Shown here in pieces: positions 32,622 through 40,987 of a DNA stretch of 64,000 nt; the first letter of the stretch is position 1, and each line of letters opens with the position of its first letter. The notes under the pieces were generated by a model. That model was not told the DNA's origin. It did no database searches and saw only the letters and a list, made by a program, of their open reading frames with translations. This stretch comes from Ardenticatenaceae bacterium. GTDB lineage: Bacteria > Chloroflexota > Anaerolineae > Promineifilales > Promineifilaceae. The position numbers and the translations under genes were made by a program. The stretch is taken from NCBI GenBank assembly GCA_020634435.1, contig JACKBS010000006.1, positions 186,001 through 250,000 on the forward strand. Direction: 5' to 3'.

Positions 32622-33674
32622 ATGAAACGTACCCTTTATTTGCTGTTTTCTGTGCTGCTGCTGACGCTGTTTCTGGCAGCTTGCGGTGGTGAAGAAGAGG
32701 AAGATGAGTTTAGTTTTGCCCTCGTCTTGCCCGGTCAATTGGGCGACCGCTCTTTTGCCGACTCATCCAACCGCGGTGCCGAACGCGCGATCGAAGAGCT
32801 GGGTGTAAAAGGCACCATCATCGAGACCACCGGCATTAGCGAGCACGAAGCGGCCATGCGTGGTGCCATCCAGGCGGGCAACGATATCGTCCTGCCCCTG
32901 GCGCTGGATGCGCAACTGCTGCTGGACCTCGCCGCCGAATTCCCCGATCAAAAGTTTGGCGCACCGTCTGACGTGTTTGCTGAATCCCTGCCGGACAACG
33001 TGGCTGCTTTCCAGATCAACGTGCACGAATCTAGCTTCTTGGTCGGCTTGATTGCCGGCAGCATGACTGAAACCAAAATTGTTGGCGCAGTGGTTGGCGG
33101 TGATGCACCTTCCCTGAACCAGTTCTTCTATGGTTACAAGCAAGGTGTGTTGGAAGTATGCCCCGACTGTCAGGTGTTGGTGGGTTATCTGGGCTTTGAC
33201 TTCAACAACCCAACTTTGGGTCTGGAAACCGCTTTGGGCCAGTATGAGCAAGGCGCGGACATTGTGTACCAGGTAGCTGGTCGTTCTGGTGAAGGTGTGT
33301 TGGAAGCTGCCAAGCAGACGGGCAACTTTGCCATTGGTGTGGACTCCAATCAGGACTGGATTCAACCCGGTTCGGTCATTGTTTCCATGCTCAAGCGCGT
33401 AGACGTGACCACCTATACCCTTATTGAATGGGCCAAGAATGGCACTTTCAAGGGTGGCTTCAATGAGTTGGGTATGGCTGAGGGCGCAGCGGGCATCTCC
33501 TGGGATGAAGGCTCCACCACTTTTGAAGAAGAAGGTCCGGCTGATATGGTAGCCAAACTGCCAGCAGTTAAGGAGACGGTCGAAACCTACCGCCAGCAAA
33601 TTCTGGATGGTGCTTACGAGGTGTGTGATGCGTTGAATCCCACGCCGGTTTGTGATCCGTTGATGAACAATTAG
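32622..33674 (+). CDS. BMP-family (Med/NupN-like) nucleoside-binding lipoprotein
   Basis: A 350-residue substrate-binding lipoprotein. Signal peptide and lipobox LFLAAC (cysteine at about residue 21) are followed by a glutamate-rich spacer. The BMP fold follows: FALVLPGQLGDRSFADSSNRGAERA, EHEAAMRGAIQAGNDIVLPL, VVGGDAPSLNQFFYGYKQG, GADIVYQVAGRSGEGVLEAA and GVDSNQDWIQPGSVIVSMLKR. BMP proteins bind purine nucleosides (PnrA) or pyrimidine/purine nucleosides (BmpA/NupN). Clear ribosome site GGAGGAAG. It captures nucleosides outside the cell for the ATPase and permeases encoded downstream. Confidence 0.94.
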   Translation: MKRTLYLLFSVLLLTLFLAACGGEEEEDEFSFALVLPGQLGDRSFADSSNRGAERAIEELGVKGTIIETTGISEHEAAMRGAIQAGNDIVLPLALDAQLLLDLAAEFPDQKFGAPSDVFAESLPDNVAAFQINVHESSFLVGLIAGSMTETKIVGAVVGGDAPSLNQFFYGYKQGVLEVCPDCQVLVGYLGFDFNNPTLGLETALGQYEQGADIVYQVAGRSGEGVLEAAKQTGNFAIGVDSNQDWIQPGSVIVSMLKRVDVTTYTLIEWAKNGTFKGGFNELGMAEGAAGISWDEGSTTFEEEGPADMVAKLPAVKETVETYRQQILDGAYEVCDALNPTPVCDPLMNN

Positions 33675-33681
33675 TAATTGT

Positions 33682-33734
33682 GTAAATGAGTAATTGGGTA
33701 CTTGAAATTTCTAAGTACCCAATTACTCATTTAC
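33682..33734. repeat. Perfect 22-bp hairpin of TAATTGGG words
   Basis: The left arm 33682-33703 (GTAAATGAGTAATTGGGTAC, then TT) and the right arm 33713-33734 are exact complements with a 9-base loop. It lies between the binding protein and ATPase genes and could lower expression of the ATPase relative to the binding protein. Confidence 0.9.
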
Positions 33735-33786
33735 CAAATGCCTCTAGGGTGGCTATATCGCATTACGGCCGTCCGAGTACTGAACT

Positions 33787-35316
33787 ATGACAAACGCCGT
33801 CGAATTACGAAATATCACCAAGTTTTTCCCCTCTTCGAATGTTTTAGCCAATAACAATGTGAGTCTGGATGTGCGCCAGGGCGAGGTTCATGCGCTGGTG
33901 GGGGAAAATGGCGCGGGTAAAACCACGCTGATGAATATCCTCTACGGGCTGCACCCGCCAGACAGTGGCCAGATTTTTGTGAACGGCACGGAAGTGCAGG
34001 TCACGCACCCGGATGATGCCATTCGCCTGGGAATTGGCATGGTGCACCAGCATTTTAAGCTTGTGCAGTCGTTTACGATTGCCGAAAACATTATGCTGGG
34101 CATGGAGCCAAACCGATACGGACTGTTGCAAAAGCGGGATGAGGCCGACCAGGTGCGCGAACTGGCTAACCGATTTGGTTTGCCGGTAGACCCAAATGCG
34201 CGCATCAAGGATTTGCCCGTGGGGATGCAGCAGCGGGTGGAAATTCTAAAGGCGCTCCAGCGGGAAGCCCAAATTTTGATCCTGGATGAGCCAACGGCCG
34301 TACTCACGCCCCAAGAAGTAAAAGAGCTGCTGGCTGTGGTGCGCAACCTGGCCGAACGCGGCCGTACCATCATCTTCATCACCCACAAATTGGTGGAGGT
34401 GAAAGACGTGGCCGACCAGCTTAGCGTGATGCGCGGCGGCAAGATGATTGGCACGCGCAACGTGGCCGATACCTCCATCCCCGAAATGGCCAGCATGATG
34501 GTTGGCCGTCCTGTCTTGCTCGATCTGGACAAAAAGCCCGCCAAACCAGGCAAGGTTGTGTTTGCCTGTGAAGACGTGACCGTGTCCGATACCAGCGGTA
34601 TTCCCGCTGTGCGCCACCTTTCCTTTGAAGTGCGCGAGGGCGAGGTGCTGGGCATCGCGGGTGTGAGTGGCAACGGGCAGACCGAGCTGGTGGAGGCGAT
34701 TAGCGGGATGCGTCCTGTGGATGGTGGCCAGATGTTGTTTAGTGACCAGCCCATCACCCATGATTCGGTGGGGCGGCGACGCAATCGGGGCATGGCCCAC
34801 ATTCCCGAAGATCGCATCAAGATCGGCCTCAATTTGGAAACCAACCTGGATGAAAATCTGATCGTGAGCCGGTACAAGTGGCCGGAATTCAACAGGATGG
34901 GCTTTTTGATTCGCAGCGCCATGAGCCGTTTTGCCGCCGATTCAATTAAACAATTTTCGATTGCGGCCGCAAGACCCGGCGGTGAGATAGCCACTTTGTC
35001 TGGCGGTAACATGCAAAAGGTGGTGCTGGCCCGTGAACTGGCTGGCGATCCCAAATTTGTGATTGCCAACCAGCCAACGCGCGGTCTTGATGTAGGCAGC
35101 ATTGAGTTTGTCCATCGTGCCCTGATTGCGGCTAGAGACAAAGGTGCAGGCATTTTGCTGGTCTCCGTGGAGCTTGATGAGATCATGTCATTGAGCGACC
35201 GGGTGATTGTGCTGTATCGTGGTGAGATTGCCGGTGAAGTGGACCCGCAAACAGTGACGCAGGAAGAGATCGGTTTGCTGATGGGGGGCAGCAAGTTGGT
35301 GGCCGGTAAACCGTAA
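33787..35316 (+). CDS. Nucleoside ABC transporter ATPase with two ABC domains
   Basis: A 509-residue RbsA/NupO-like double ATPase. Domain 1 has Walker A GENGAGKTT (about residue 38), a VGMQQRVEILKAL signature and Walker B ILILDEPTAVLT. Domain 2 (about 260-500) has a degenerate Walker A GVSGNGQTEL, signature LSGGNMQKV and Walker B FVIANQPTRGLDVGS, as usual for this family, where only one site is canonical. It couples the BMP lipoprotein to the two permeases encoded downstream in the same operon. No strong ribosome site precedes the ATG. Confidence 0.94.
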   Translation: MTNAVELRNITKFFPSSNVLANNNVSLDVRQGEVHALVGENGAGKTTLMNILYGLHPPDSGQIFVNGTEVQVTHPDDAIRLGIGMVHQHFKLVQSFTIAENIMLGMEPNRYGLLQKRDEADQVRELANRFGLPVDPNARIKDLPVGMQQRVEILKALQREAQILILDEPTAVLTPQEVKELLAVVRNLAERGRTIIFITHKLVEVKDVADQLSVMRGGKMIGTRNVADTSIPEMASMMVGRPVLLDLDKKPAKPGKVVFACEDVTVSDTSGIPAVRHLSFEVREGEVLGIAGVSGNGQTELVEAISGMRPVDGGQMLFSDQPITHDSVGRRRNRGMAHIPEDRIKIGLNLETNLDENLIVSRYKWPEFNRMGFLIRSAMSRFAADSIKQFSIAAARPGGEIATLSGGNMQKVVLARELAGDPKFVIANQPTRGLDVGSIEFVHRALIAARDKGAGILLVSVELDEIMSLSDRVIVLYRGEIAGEVDPQTVTQEEIGLLMGGSKLVAGKP

Positions 35317-35374
35317 TCCGTTATCGGTAAACGGTTACCCGATTACCGTTCACCGATTACCGACCACCGATTAC
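35313..35374. repeat. Hairpin repeat of CGGTAATC words
   Basis: GTAATCCGTTATCGGTAAAC faces ACCGATTACCGACCACCGAT and a further ATTAC. The ATPase stop codon TAA lies in its left edge and the next start codon lies 8 bases after it. Confidence 0.85.
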
Positions 35375-35381
35375 AAAGCAT

Positions 35382-36497
35382 ATGGATAATTATCAAAAAC
35401 AACAACGACTGAACACCATCCTGGTGCCCATTTTGGCCATTTTGTCGGGTTTGCTGGTGGCCGCTGTGCTTATTTTGTTTACCGGTGAATCCCCCATCAA
35501 AGCGTTTGGCGAGCTGTTTACGGCCGGTTTTGGCTGCCGGGCAATTGATCGCTGTGCCTTCCTGACGACGTTGGAACGGGCCACACCATTGATCCTCACA
35601 GGGCTTTCGGCCGTGGTCGCCTTCCGGTCGGGCATGTTTAGCATTGGCCAGGAAGGGCAGTTTGCTTTTGGGGCGCTGGTGGCGGCCTGGTTGGGGTTTG
35701 CCATTCATCTGCCCGTGGTGCTGCACGCCGTCGTCATTATGCTGGCGGCAATGATTGTGGGGGGCATTTACGGCTGGATTCCTGGCGTGCTGAAGGTGAA
35801 GCTGCAAATCAACGAGGTGATCACCACGTTGGTGATGAACGAAATTGCCCTGCTGATTTTGGTCTACATGGTGAATTTCCCCCTGCGCGCGGACCGGGGC
35901 ACGACGGCATTCTCGCCGGTGATTGACGAAACGGCGAAGCTGGCCACATTTTTGCCCGGTTCCAAGTGGGGCTGGGGTTTTGTGATCGCCATTACGGCCG
36001 CTGTTTTGATTTATTTTTATTTGTGGCGCTCTACGGCCGGGTATGAGCAGCGGATGGCGGGACAGTCGTCGCTGTTTGCTCTGTTTGGCGGCATTCGCAA
36101 CGATCGAGCGGCGCTGCGCGGTATGTTTATCAGCGGGACGTTGGCGGGATTGGCCGGGGCAATTGAGGTGCTTGGCGTGCATTATCGCATCAACCAGGAA
36201 TTTTCGGTGGGCCTGGGCTTCGACGGGCTCTCGGTGGCGATTTTGGGGCAGGTGCATCCGTTGGGCGCGGTGTTGGTGGCGATTTTGTTTGCCGGGGTCC
36301 GGCTGGGTGCGCAGCTGGGGTTGCAGATCAACATGGGCATCCCGCGTGAGTTGGGCGGCTCGGTGATTGCCTTCATGATTTTGTTTGTGGCGGCGGAGCA
36401 GTTTTACCGGAACAACATTGCCGCGGTGCGGGATCGAATTGATCATTGGCGGGGGCGGAAAACGGCCGTTGAACTCGCTGTCGAGGAGAATAACTAA
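35382..36497 (+). CDS. Nucleoside ABC transporter permease 1 (NupP-like)
   Basis: A 371-residue BPD_transp_2 membrane permease. Signature regions: FTGESPIKAFGELFTAGFGC, PLILTGLSAVVAFRSGMFSI, QINEVITTLVMNEIALL, LAGLAGAIEVLGVHYRINQE and FDGLSVAILGQVHPLGAVLV. Cysteines in the GCRAIDRCAFL loop are unusual and are also present in the extra copy at 31355. Its stop codon overlaps the next start by one base, so permeases 1 and 2 are co-translated and probably form the heterodimeric channel. Confidence 0.93.
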   Translation: MDNYQKQQRLNTILVPILAILSGLLVAAVLILFTGESPIKAFGELFTAGFGCRAIDRCAFLTTLERATPLILTGLSAVVAFRSGMFSIGQEGQFAFGALVAAWLGFAIHLPVVLHAVVIMLAAMIVGGIYGWIPGVLKVKLQINEVITTLVMNEIALLILVYMVNFPLRADRGTTAFSPVIDETAKLATFLPGSKWGWGFVIAITAAVLIYFYLWRSTAGYEQRMAGQSSLFALFGGIRNDRAALRGMFISGTLAGLAGAIEVLGVHYRINQEFSVGLGFDGLSVAILGQVHPLGAVLVAILFAGVRLGAQLGLQINMGIPRELGGSVIAFMILFVAAEQFYRNNIAAVRDRIDHWRGRKTAVELAVEENN

Positions 36498-37468
36498 TGG
36501 AAGATGGCGTTTTTACCATTGCTTTGTTGAGCAGCGGGCTGCGCCTGGCTACGCCCATCATCTTGGCGGCGTTGGGTGGTGCGATTTGTAATCGGGCTGG
36601 CGTGTTGAACCTGGCGCTGGAAGCCAAAATGCTGCTCGGCGCGTTTGTAGCCATCGTGATGGCTTTCTTCTTGGGCAATACCTACCTGGGCATTCTGGTG
36701 GCGGTGGCCTTTGGCGGTATGTTGGGTTTGCTGTTTGCCATGCTGTACTTGAAGTATAAGGTGAACCTGATCATTCTGGCGCTGGCGATGAACCTGTTGA
36801 TATTGGAATTGACGGTGTATTTTATGCGGGTGTTGTTTGGCAATGTCGGCTCGTGGGCCGATCCCAGCATCCAGCGGCTGCCCGATTTTGAGCTGCCGCT
36901 CATCGCTAAAATCCCGGTCATTGGGGACATTTTTAGCGGCTACAACTTCATTGTGTACTTCAGCTGGTTTGCGGCGATTGCCGGGTACGTGATTTTGTTC
37001 CACACCAAATTCGGCCGTCATTTGCGGGCTGTGGGCGAGAACAAGGAAGCGGCCGAAACGTTGGGGATTAACGTGCGGCGGGTGCAGATTTCGGCGATGG
37101 TGATTGCCGGTATGCTGTGTGCGCTGGGTGGTTCGTTCCTCTCGGTGGGGCACCTGACGCTGTTTACGCGCAACATGACAAACGGCCGTGGTTGGGTGGC
37201 TGTCACCGCTGCGATTTTTGGTTTTCAACATCCCATCGGTGTGCTGCTGACGGGTTCTTTCTTTGGGCTGGCTGAAGCATTTGCCGTGCGCATCCAAAAC
37301 GTGAGCGATTTGCCGCCAAATCTGGTGCAGCTGCTGCCGCAGTTTGCTACGCTGGCAGCGCTCATCCTGGTGGCCCTGCGCGAGAAGGGACAGCTGTGGT
37401 TGAACCGCCGTCGCTTTCGCCAGCAGTTGGCGCGTGGGGAGATGCGCTCGACGGTAGCCGGGGATTAG
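36497..37468 (+). CDS. Nucleoside ABC transporter permease 2 (NupQ-like)
   Basis: A 323-residue permease of the same fold, shorter than permease 1, as usual for the pair. It has LATPIILAALGGAICNRAGV, LNLALEAKMLLGAFVAI, VNLIILALAMNLLILEL, AVGENKEAAETLGINVRRVQ and RGWVAVTAAIFGFQHPIGV. About eight hydrophobic segments are visible. It is the last transporter gene; a hairpin repeat follows directly after its stop. Confidence 0.93.
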   Translation: MEDGVFTIALLSSGLRLATPIILAALGGAICNRAGVLNLALEAKMLLGAFVAIVMAFFLGNTYLGILVAVAFGGMLGLLFAMLYLKYKVNLIILALAMNLLILELTVYFMRVLFGNVGSWADPSIQRLPDFELPLIAKIPVIGDIFSGYNFIVYFSWFAAIAGYVILFHTKFGRHLRAVGENKEAAETLGINVRRVQISAMVIAGMLCALGGSFLSVGHLTLFTRNMTNGRGWVAVTAAIFGFQHPIGVLLTGSFFGLAEAFAVRIQNVSDLPPNLVQLLPQFATLAALILVALREKGQLWLNRRRFRQQLARGEMRSTVAGD

Positions 37469-37543
37469 TGGTAAGCGGTAATCCGTAATCAGTAATCCGT
37501 GAATGGGTTTTACCGATTACCGATTACCGTTCACGGATTACGG
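37469..37543. repeat. Hairpin repeat of CGGTAATC words, second copy
   Basis: GGTAAGCGGTAATCCGTAAT faces ATTACCGATTACCGTTCACG and CGGATTACGG. It lies between the permease stop and the start of the unknown gene. Confidence 0.85.
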
Positions 37544-37548
37544 GAAAA

Positions 37549-38298
37549 ATGGATCAGACGAATTGGTGGGAAAAACTGGAGCCTGAGCAAATTGCGCCGC
37601 TCAGCGAGGTGTGGATTCCAGTGGGGGTGCCGGGGTTTGCGGGGATTGACAAGGCGCGGTGGCGGGAGGTGTTAGACGGCCGTTTCGGACCCAATAACTG
37701 GCGCATTCACTACATCGTGCGGGGGAAAAGCGTTCCATTTAGTGAAGCAATCCTAGAATATGAGGCGGCGTACCGGCACTTTTTGCGGGGGAATCCGGCG
37801 CTGGTGCGTTTTTTAACGGCCGTTTGCGGCAACGTCTACGATGACAACATCACCAACGTATACGATGACAGCTACGAGCAGCCCCATACGGCGATGAACC
37901 ATTACCAGGACATCTCGGTGCGGCGGGTGATTGCCGAACTGGTGGAGGATGAAGAATGGCCGGATGTGGTGGATACCGATGTTGCGCCCACCATGCTCAC
38001 CGACCTCAATGATGGCCAAACCCACCACTTGCCTCGCGCCCGGGGCTTCCGTGGCAATTACTTATTCCAAGTCCGCGAGCCGCTTTCGCCGGGCTTTTGC
38101 CTGAACCCGGCGGTGGTGCCTGTGCATGACCCCGCACTCCTTACCAGCCTGCCCAACCGCGAGGGCTGGTACCACAAAGAAGGCTGCGCCCATCTCTCCG
38201 TGGAAGCGTTCTGGCAAATGAGCAAAGTCATTGAAGTGCGCTACGATAAGTTTTTGGCGCTGGGGCCAGAGCGAGCCAATCCATTAGCCGGTTTATGA
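37549..38298 (+). CDS. Protein of unknown function linked to the nucleoside transporter
   Basis: A 249-residue soluble protein that I do not recognise. It begins with an aromatic segment (NWWEKLEPEQIAPLSEVWIP). GPNNWRIHYIVRG follows at about residues 48-60, then a region rich in Asn, Asp and Tyr (NVYDDNITNVYDDSYEQPHT) and HHLPRARGFRGNYLFQVREP. No signal peptide, membrane segment or cofactor motif is visible. Several conserved-looking acidic residues, His and Arg suggest an enzyme. It is the last gene of the transporter run and six bases beyond a hairpin repeat, so it may be in the operon. A role in processing the imported compound is only a guess. Confidence 0.7.
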   Translation: MDQTNWWEKLEPEQIAPLSEVWIPVGVPGFAGIDKARWREVLDGRFGPNNWRIHYIVRGKSVPFSEAILEYEAAYRHFLRGNPALVRFLTAVCGNVYDDNITNVYDDSYEQPHTAMNHYQDISVRRVIAELVEDEEWPDVVDTDVAPTMLTDLNDGQTHHLPRARGFRGNYLFQVREPLSPGFCLNPAVVPVHDPALLTSLPNREGWYHKEGCAHLSVEAFWQMSKVIEVRYDKFLALGPERANPLAGL

Positions 38299-38305
38299 GA
38301 TTTTT

Positions 38306-38383
38306 GACGCAAAGGCGCAAAGAGGCAAAGAGATAAAGCAAAGAAAATCTTTGCCTCTTCATTTTCTTTGCGTTCTTTGCGTC
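38306..38383. repeat. Hairpin repeat of GCAAAGAGG words between convergent genes
   Basis: GACGCAAAGGCGCAAAGAGG faces CTTTGCGTTCTTTGCGTC, with CAAAGATAAAGC-type words between. It lies between the unknown gene and the convergent MFS gene, where it can serve as bidirectional terminator. Confidence 0.85.
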
Positions 38384-38427
38384 AATTAATTTTGTGAGTA
38401 ATGAGCCGGTTTGGAATAATCGCCATA

Positions 38428-39864
38428 TCAATTGGCTTGGGCGCTTTGGCCGTAAAGTTGGGGCGGGGTGATTTGGGGCAAGAACGTAGCGGTGAAAAGC
38501 CCCAGGATAGCAAATCCGGCAAACCAGAGGAAGACGTGTTGGTAAGCGGTGAGCTGGGTGGTGCCGCTTTGGTCCAGGTAAAACTGGAGCAGCACCCCGC
38601 CAAAGGCTGCGCCGCAGGCGGAACCAAGAAAGCGAATCATGCTGTAAATGCCCGACGCGGTGCCCAGGTCGGCCGTTGGCACTGCATCGAGGGCGGCCTG
38701 ATGGAGTACAGCCAGCATCAAGCCGGTACCGGTGCCAAACACAAACAGCAGCAGCACGATGAGCCAATGGGCTACATTGCCAGGGAGTTGGGAGAAGGTG
38801 AGCATAACGGCCGTAATAACCGCAAACCCAGCAATACCAATCACGCGGCTGCCAAATCGGCCGGAAAGGCGGCTGCCGTAGCGAACAAACAGCGTCATGG
38901 CCACCGGATTGACCATTAGATAAAAACCAGTGCGTGTTGGGTCCAGCTGAACCACATCAGCAAAGTAGAGTGGCATAAGGAAGCCGAGGCTGCCGCCCAA
39001 CGCCAACATGCGTAAGCCTGCGCTGATGGAACCAATGACCAGCGCACGATTTTTGAAGATATGCAGATTGATAAATGGATTGGGCTTGCGGTTCTCGTGA
39101 CGAATAAAAAGCCCCAGAAAGAGAATCGTACCCAAAAATAGACGCCAATCTTGCAGGGGGGGACGCCCGGTGATGGGACGGCTGGAAAAGTAAAAGAGAA
39201 GCGAGACAAGTGTTGCACACAGGAAGACGACGCCGATCCAGTCGAAACTCTTTAAAAATTTATACTGCGTACGCCGGGTGCTGGTCGGGGTCATAAAGTG
39301 GATGGCCAGAATGCTTACCAAGGCAATAAGTGCCCCAGGAATAAAGCTGGCGCGCCAGCCCCAAGCCGTGACAAGGAGTCCAGCGAGGATAGGGCTGATG
39401 ACCCCCAGCACAGGCCCGACCGTGCTGTACAAACCCATTGCCTGGCTGCGCTGAGCTGGGGGGAATACGCCGGTGATGAGCGCCAAAGAGAGCGGCAGCA
39501 GCCCCGCCACCCCCACGCCCTGAACCACGCGGGCGACCATGAGGCTGGCGAGACTGGTGGAAAATGTGGCCAAAAGCGAGCCGACGGTGAAGATGCAGAT
39601 GCCCAGGATGAGCAGGCGGCGTCGGCTGATACTGTCGCTGATACGGCCGTAAACCGGCATCAGCATCATAAATGGCAGGGTAAACGCCGTGGCAATCCAG
39701 GCGGCCGAATCGGCGGCGATACCAAAATCATCGCGGATGATGGGCAAAGAGACGGACAGCATCCACTCTGAAAGCGGTAAAATGATGGCCGTAATCATGA
39801 GCGCGTAGAGCAGTTGGTTGGAATGGGTGATTGGGGTAGATGATTGTTGCTCGGTGTGTTCCAT
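38428..39864 (-). CDS. MFS multidrug-type exporter (DHA2/EmrB-QacA family)
   Basis: A 478-residue transporter with about 14 hydrophobic segments. DHA2 motifs are seen in DSAAWIATAFTLPFMMLMPV, the motif A loop GRISDSISRRRLLILG, GVGVAGLLPLSLALITGVFP and PVLGVISPILAGLLVTAWGWR (motif C-like). It uses the proton gradient to export drugs or other small molecules; the substrate is unknown. It is on the opposite strand within the nucleoside island and could export nucleobase analogues, but nothing in the sequence shows this. Confidence 0.88.
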   Translation of the reverse strand: MEHTEQQSSTPITHSNQLLYALMITAIILPLSEWMLSVSLPIIRDDFGIAADSAAWIATAFTLPFMMLMPVYGRISDSISRRRLLILGICIFTVGSLLATFSTSLASLMVARVVQGVGVAGLLPLSLALITGVFPPAQRSQAMGLYSTVGPVLGVISPILAGLLVTAWGWRASFIPGALIALVSILAIHFMTPTSTRRTQYKFLKSFDWIGVVFLCATLVSLLFYFSSRPITGRPPLQDWRLFLGTILFLGLFIRHENRKPNPFINLHIFKNRALVIGSISAGLRMLALGGSLGFLMPLYFADVVQLDPTRTGFYLMVNPVAMTLFVRYGSRLSGRFGSRVIGIAGFAVITAVMLTFSQLPGNVAHWLIVLLLFVFGTGTGLMLAVLHQAALDAVPTADLGTASGIYSMIRFLGSACGAAFGGVLLQFYLDQSGTTQLTAYQHVFLWFAGFAILGLFTATFLPQITPPQLYGQSAQAN

Positions 39865-39935
39865 CGGGCAATTGTAATGTTAATGGGTAGATGTGACGAC
39901 CGGCGCGTTTGCATCCATTGTGACAGAGGATAAAC

Positions 39936-40787
39936 ATGTCTGAACTGGATATGATTTTGTTGGGGGCGGCTAGTTTGGATATTTACAAGGCAGACGGCCG
40001 TATTCTGCCTGGCGGTGGTTGCTTAAACATGGCCTATCATTGGCGTCAGCTGGGGGTGCCGCACCTGTTTCTCACCCGCATTGGGCCGGACGGCGAGTCC
40101 GTTTTCCGCGATTTTTTCCAGCGGCACCAGATAGCGTATTTGCCCGAGAGTTTGGTGGGGAACGGCCGTACCCCCTCTATTGACATTGCCTTTTTACCCA
40201 ACGGGCAAATTTATATGGACAACTTTGTCGAGGGTGTGCTGGCTGATTTTCAGCTGACGCCTGCCGAGGAAGCGGTGGTGGCCCAGGCGGAACGGGTGCA
40301 CACTGTGCTCGTAGACAGCGTGGCGCGGGAGGTGGTGCGCCTGGCGGAAAAGGGTGTGTGGCAACGGCCGTTCCTCTCCGCCGACTTTCTTGATTTTCGC
40401 CACTTTAGCCTGGACCAATTTGCCACGCTCATGCCGCTGGTGGATTTGGGCTTCATCGGTTGGCAAGGAGCGCTGGATGATCCGTTGCTGCCCCACCTGC
40501 GGCAAATTGTCTATGACTTGGGCAAGCTGCTGGTGGTGACGCTGGGTTCGCGTGGGGTGTGGGTCTGGGACGGCCGTTCCCAACCACAAGAGCATTTTTT
40601 TCCCGTCGAAGCAATTCTGGTGCAGGGTAGCACCGTTGGCTGCGGCGATGCGTTCATTGCTTACTTCCTGGCCGCGCTCTGGCGCGATGGTGATTTGGCA
40701 ACGGCCGTATCTCAGGGAAAATTGGGCGGAGCAATGGCCACAAAATGGCAACGGCCGTTGCCCAATTCGGCTTATGACAAGGAATGA
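39936..40787 (+). CDS. PfkB-family carbohydrate or nucleoside kinase
   Basis: A 283-residue kinase. N-terminal LGAASLDIYKADGRILPGGG, CLNMAYHWRQLGVPHLFLTR, the TLGSRGVWVWDG strand and the catalytic STVGCGDAFIAYFLAALW (aspartate at about residue 238) follow PfkB order. The usual GAGD motif is GCGD here. The ribokinase-specific GGKGxNQA motif is missing, so the substrate may be a nucleoside, fructose or other sugar. It lies next to the second nucleoside hydrolase gene, so ribose or nucleoside phosphorylation is likely. Six octamer copies lie in this one gene. Confidence 0.85.
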   Translation: MSELDMILLGAASLDIYKADGRILPGGGCLNMAYHWRQLGVPHLFLTRIGPDGESVFRDFFQRHQIAYLPESLVGNGRTPSIDIAFLPNGQIYMDNFVEGVLADFQLTPAEEAVVAQAERVHTVLVDSVAREVVRLAEKGVWQRPFLSADFLDFRHFSLDQFATLMPLVDLGFIGWQGALDDPLLPHLRQIVYDLGKLLVVTLGSRGVWVWDGRSQPQEHFFPVEAILVQGSTVGCGDAFIAYFLAALWRDGDLATAVSQGKLGGAMATKWQRPLPNSAYDKE

Positions 40788-40890
40788 TAGCTTCTTTGAT
40801 GACCACAGATTACACAATTGGCCCAGATTAATCTTCGTCTACCATGATTTTGCGCCTTGGCGTGATCTTTTGTAACTATTCAGGTTCTAG

Positions 40891-40955
40891 AGGTGCGACG
40901 CACTTTCTGTGGCGAATTTTGTTGCATTTCACACTGGAGCAAGTGCGTCGCACCT
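40891..40955. repeat. 15-bp inverted repeat between kinase and nucleoside hydrolase genes
   Basis: AGGTGCGACGCACTT (40891-40905) and its exact complement (40941-40955) are 35 bases apart. A single-arm remnant of the CACAGATTA and GCGCCTTGGCGTGA words lies just upstream (40801-40870). Confidence 0.85.
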
Positions 40956-40987
40956 GTATAGATACGATCTTTTTTTGAGTGCACACA

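Noticed and set aside
35343..36446. Long minus-strand frame opposite permease 1
   Set aside because: Shadow of a clear transporter gene; composition rich in His, Gln and Arg with no motif.
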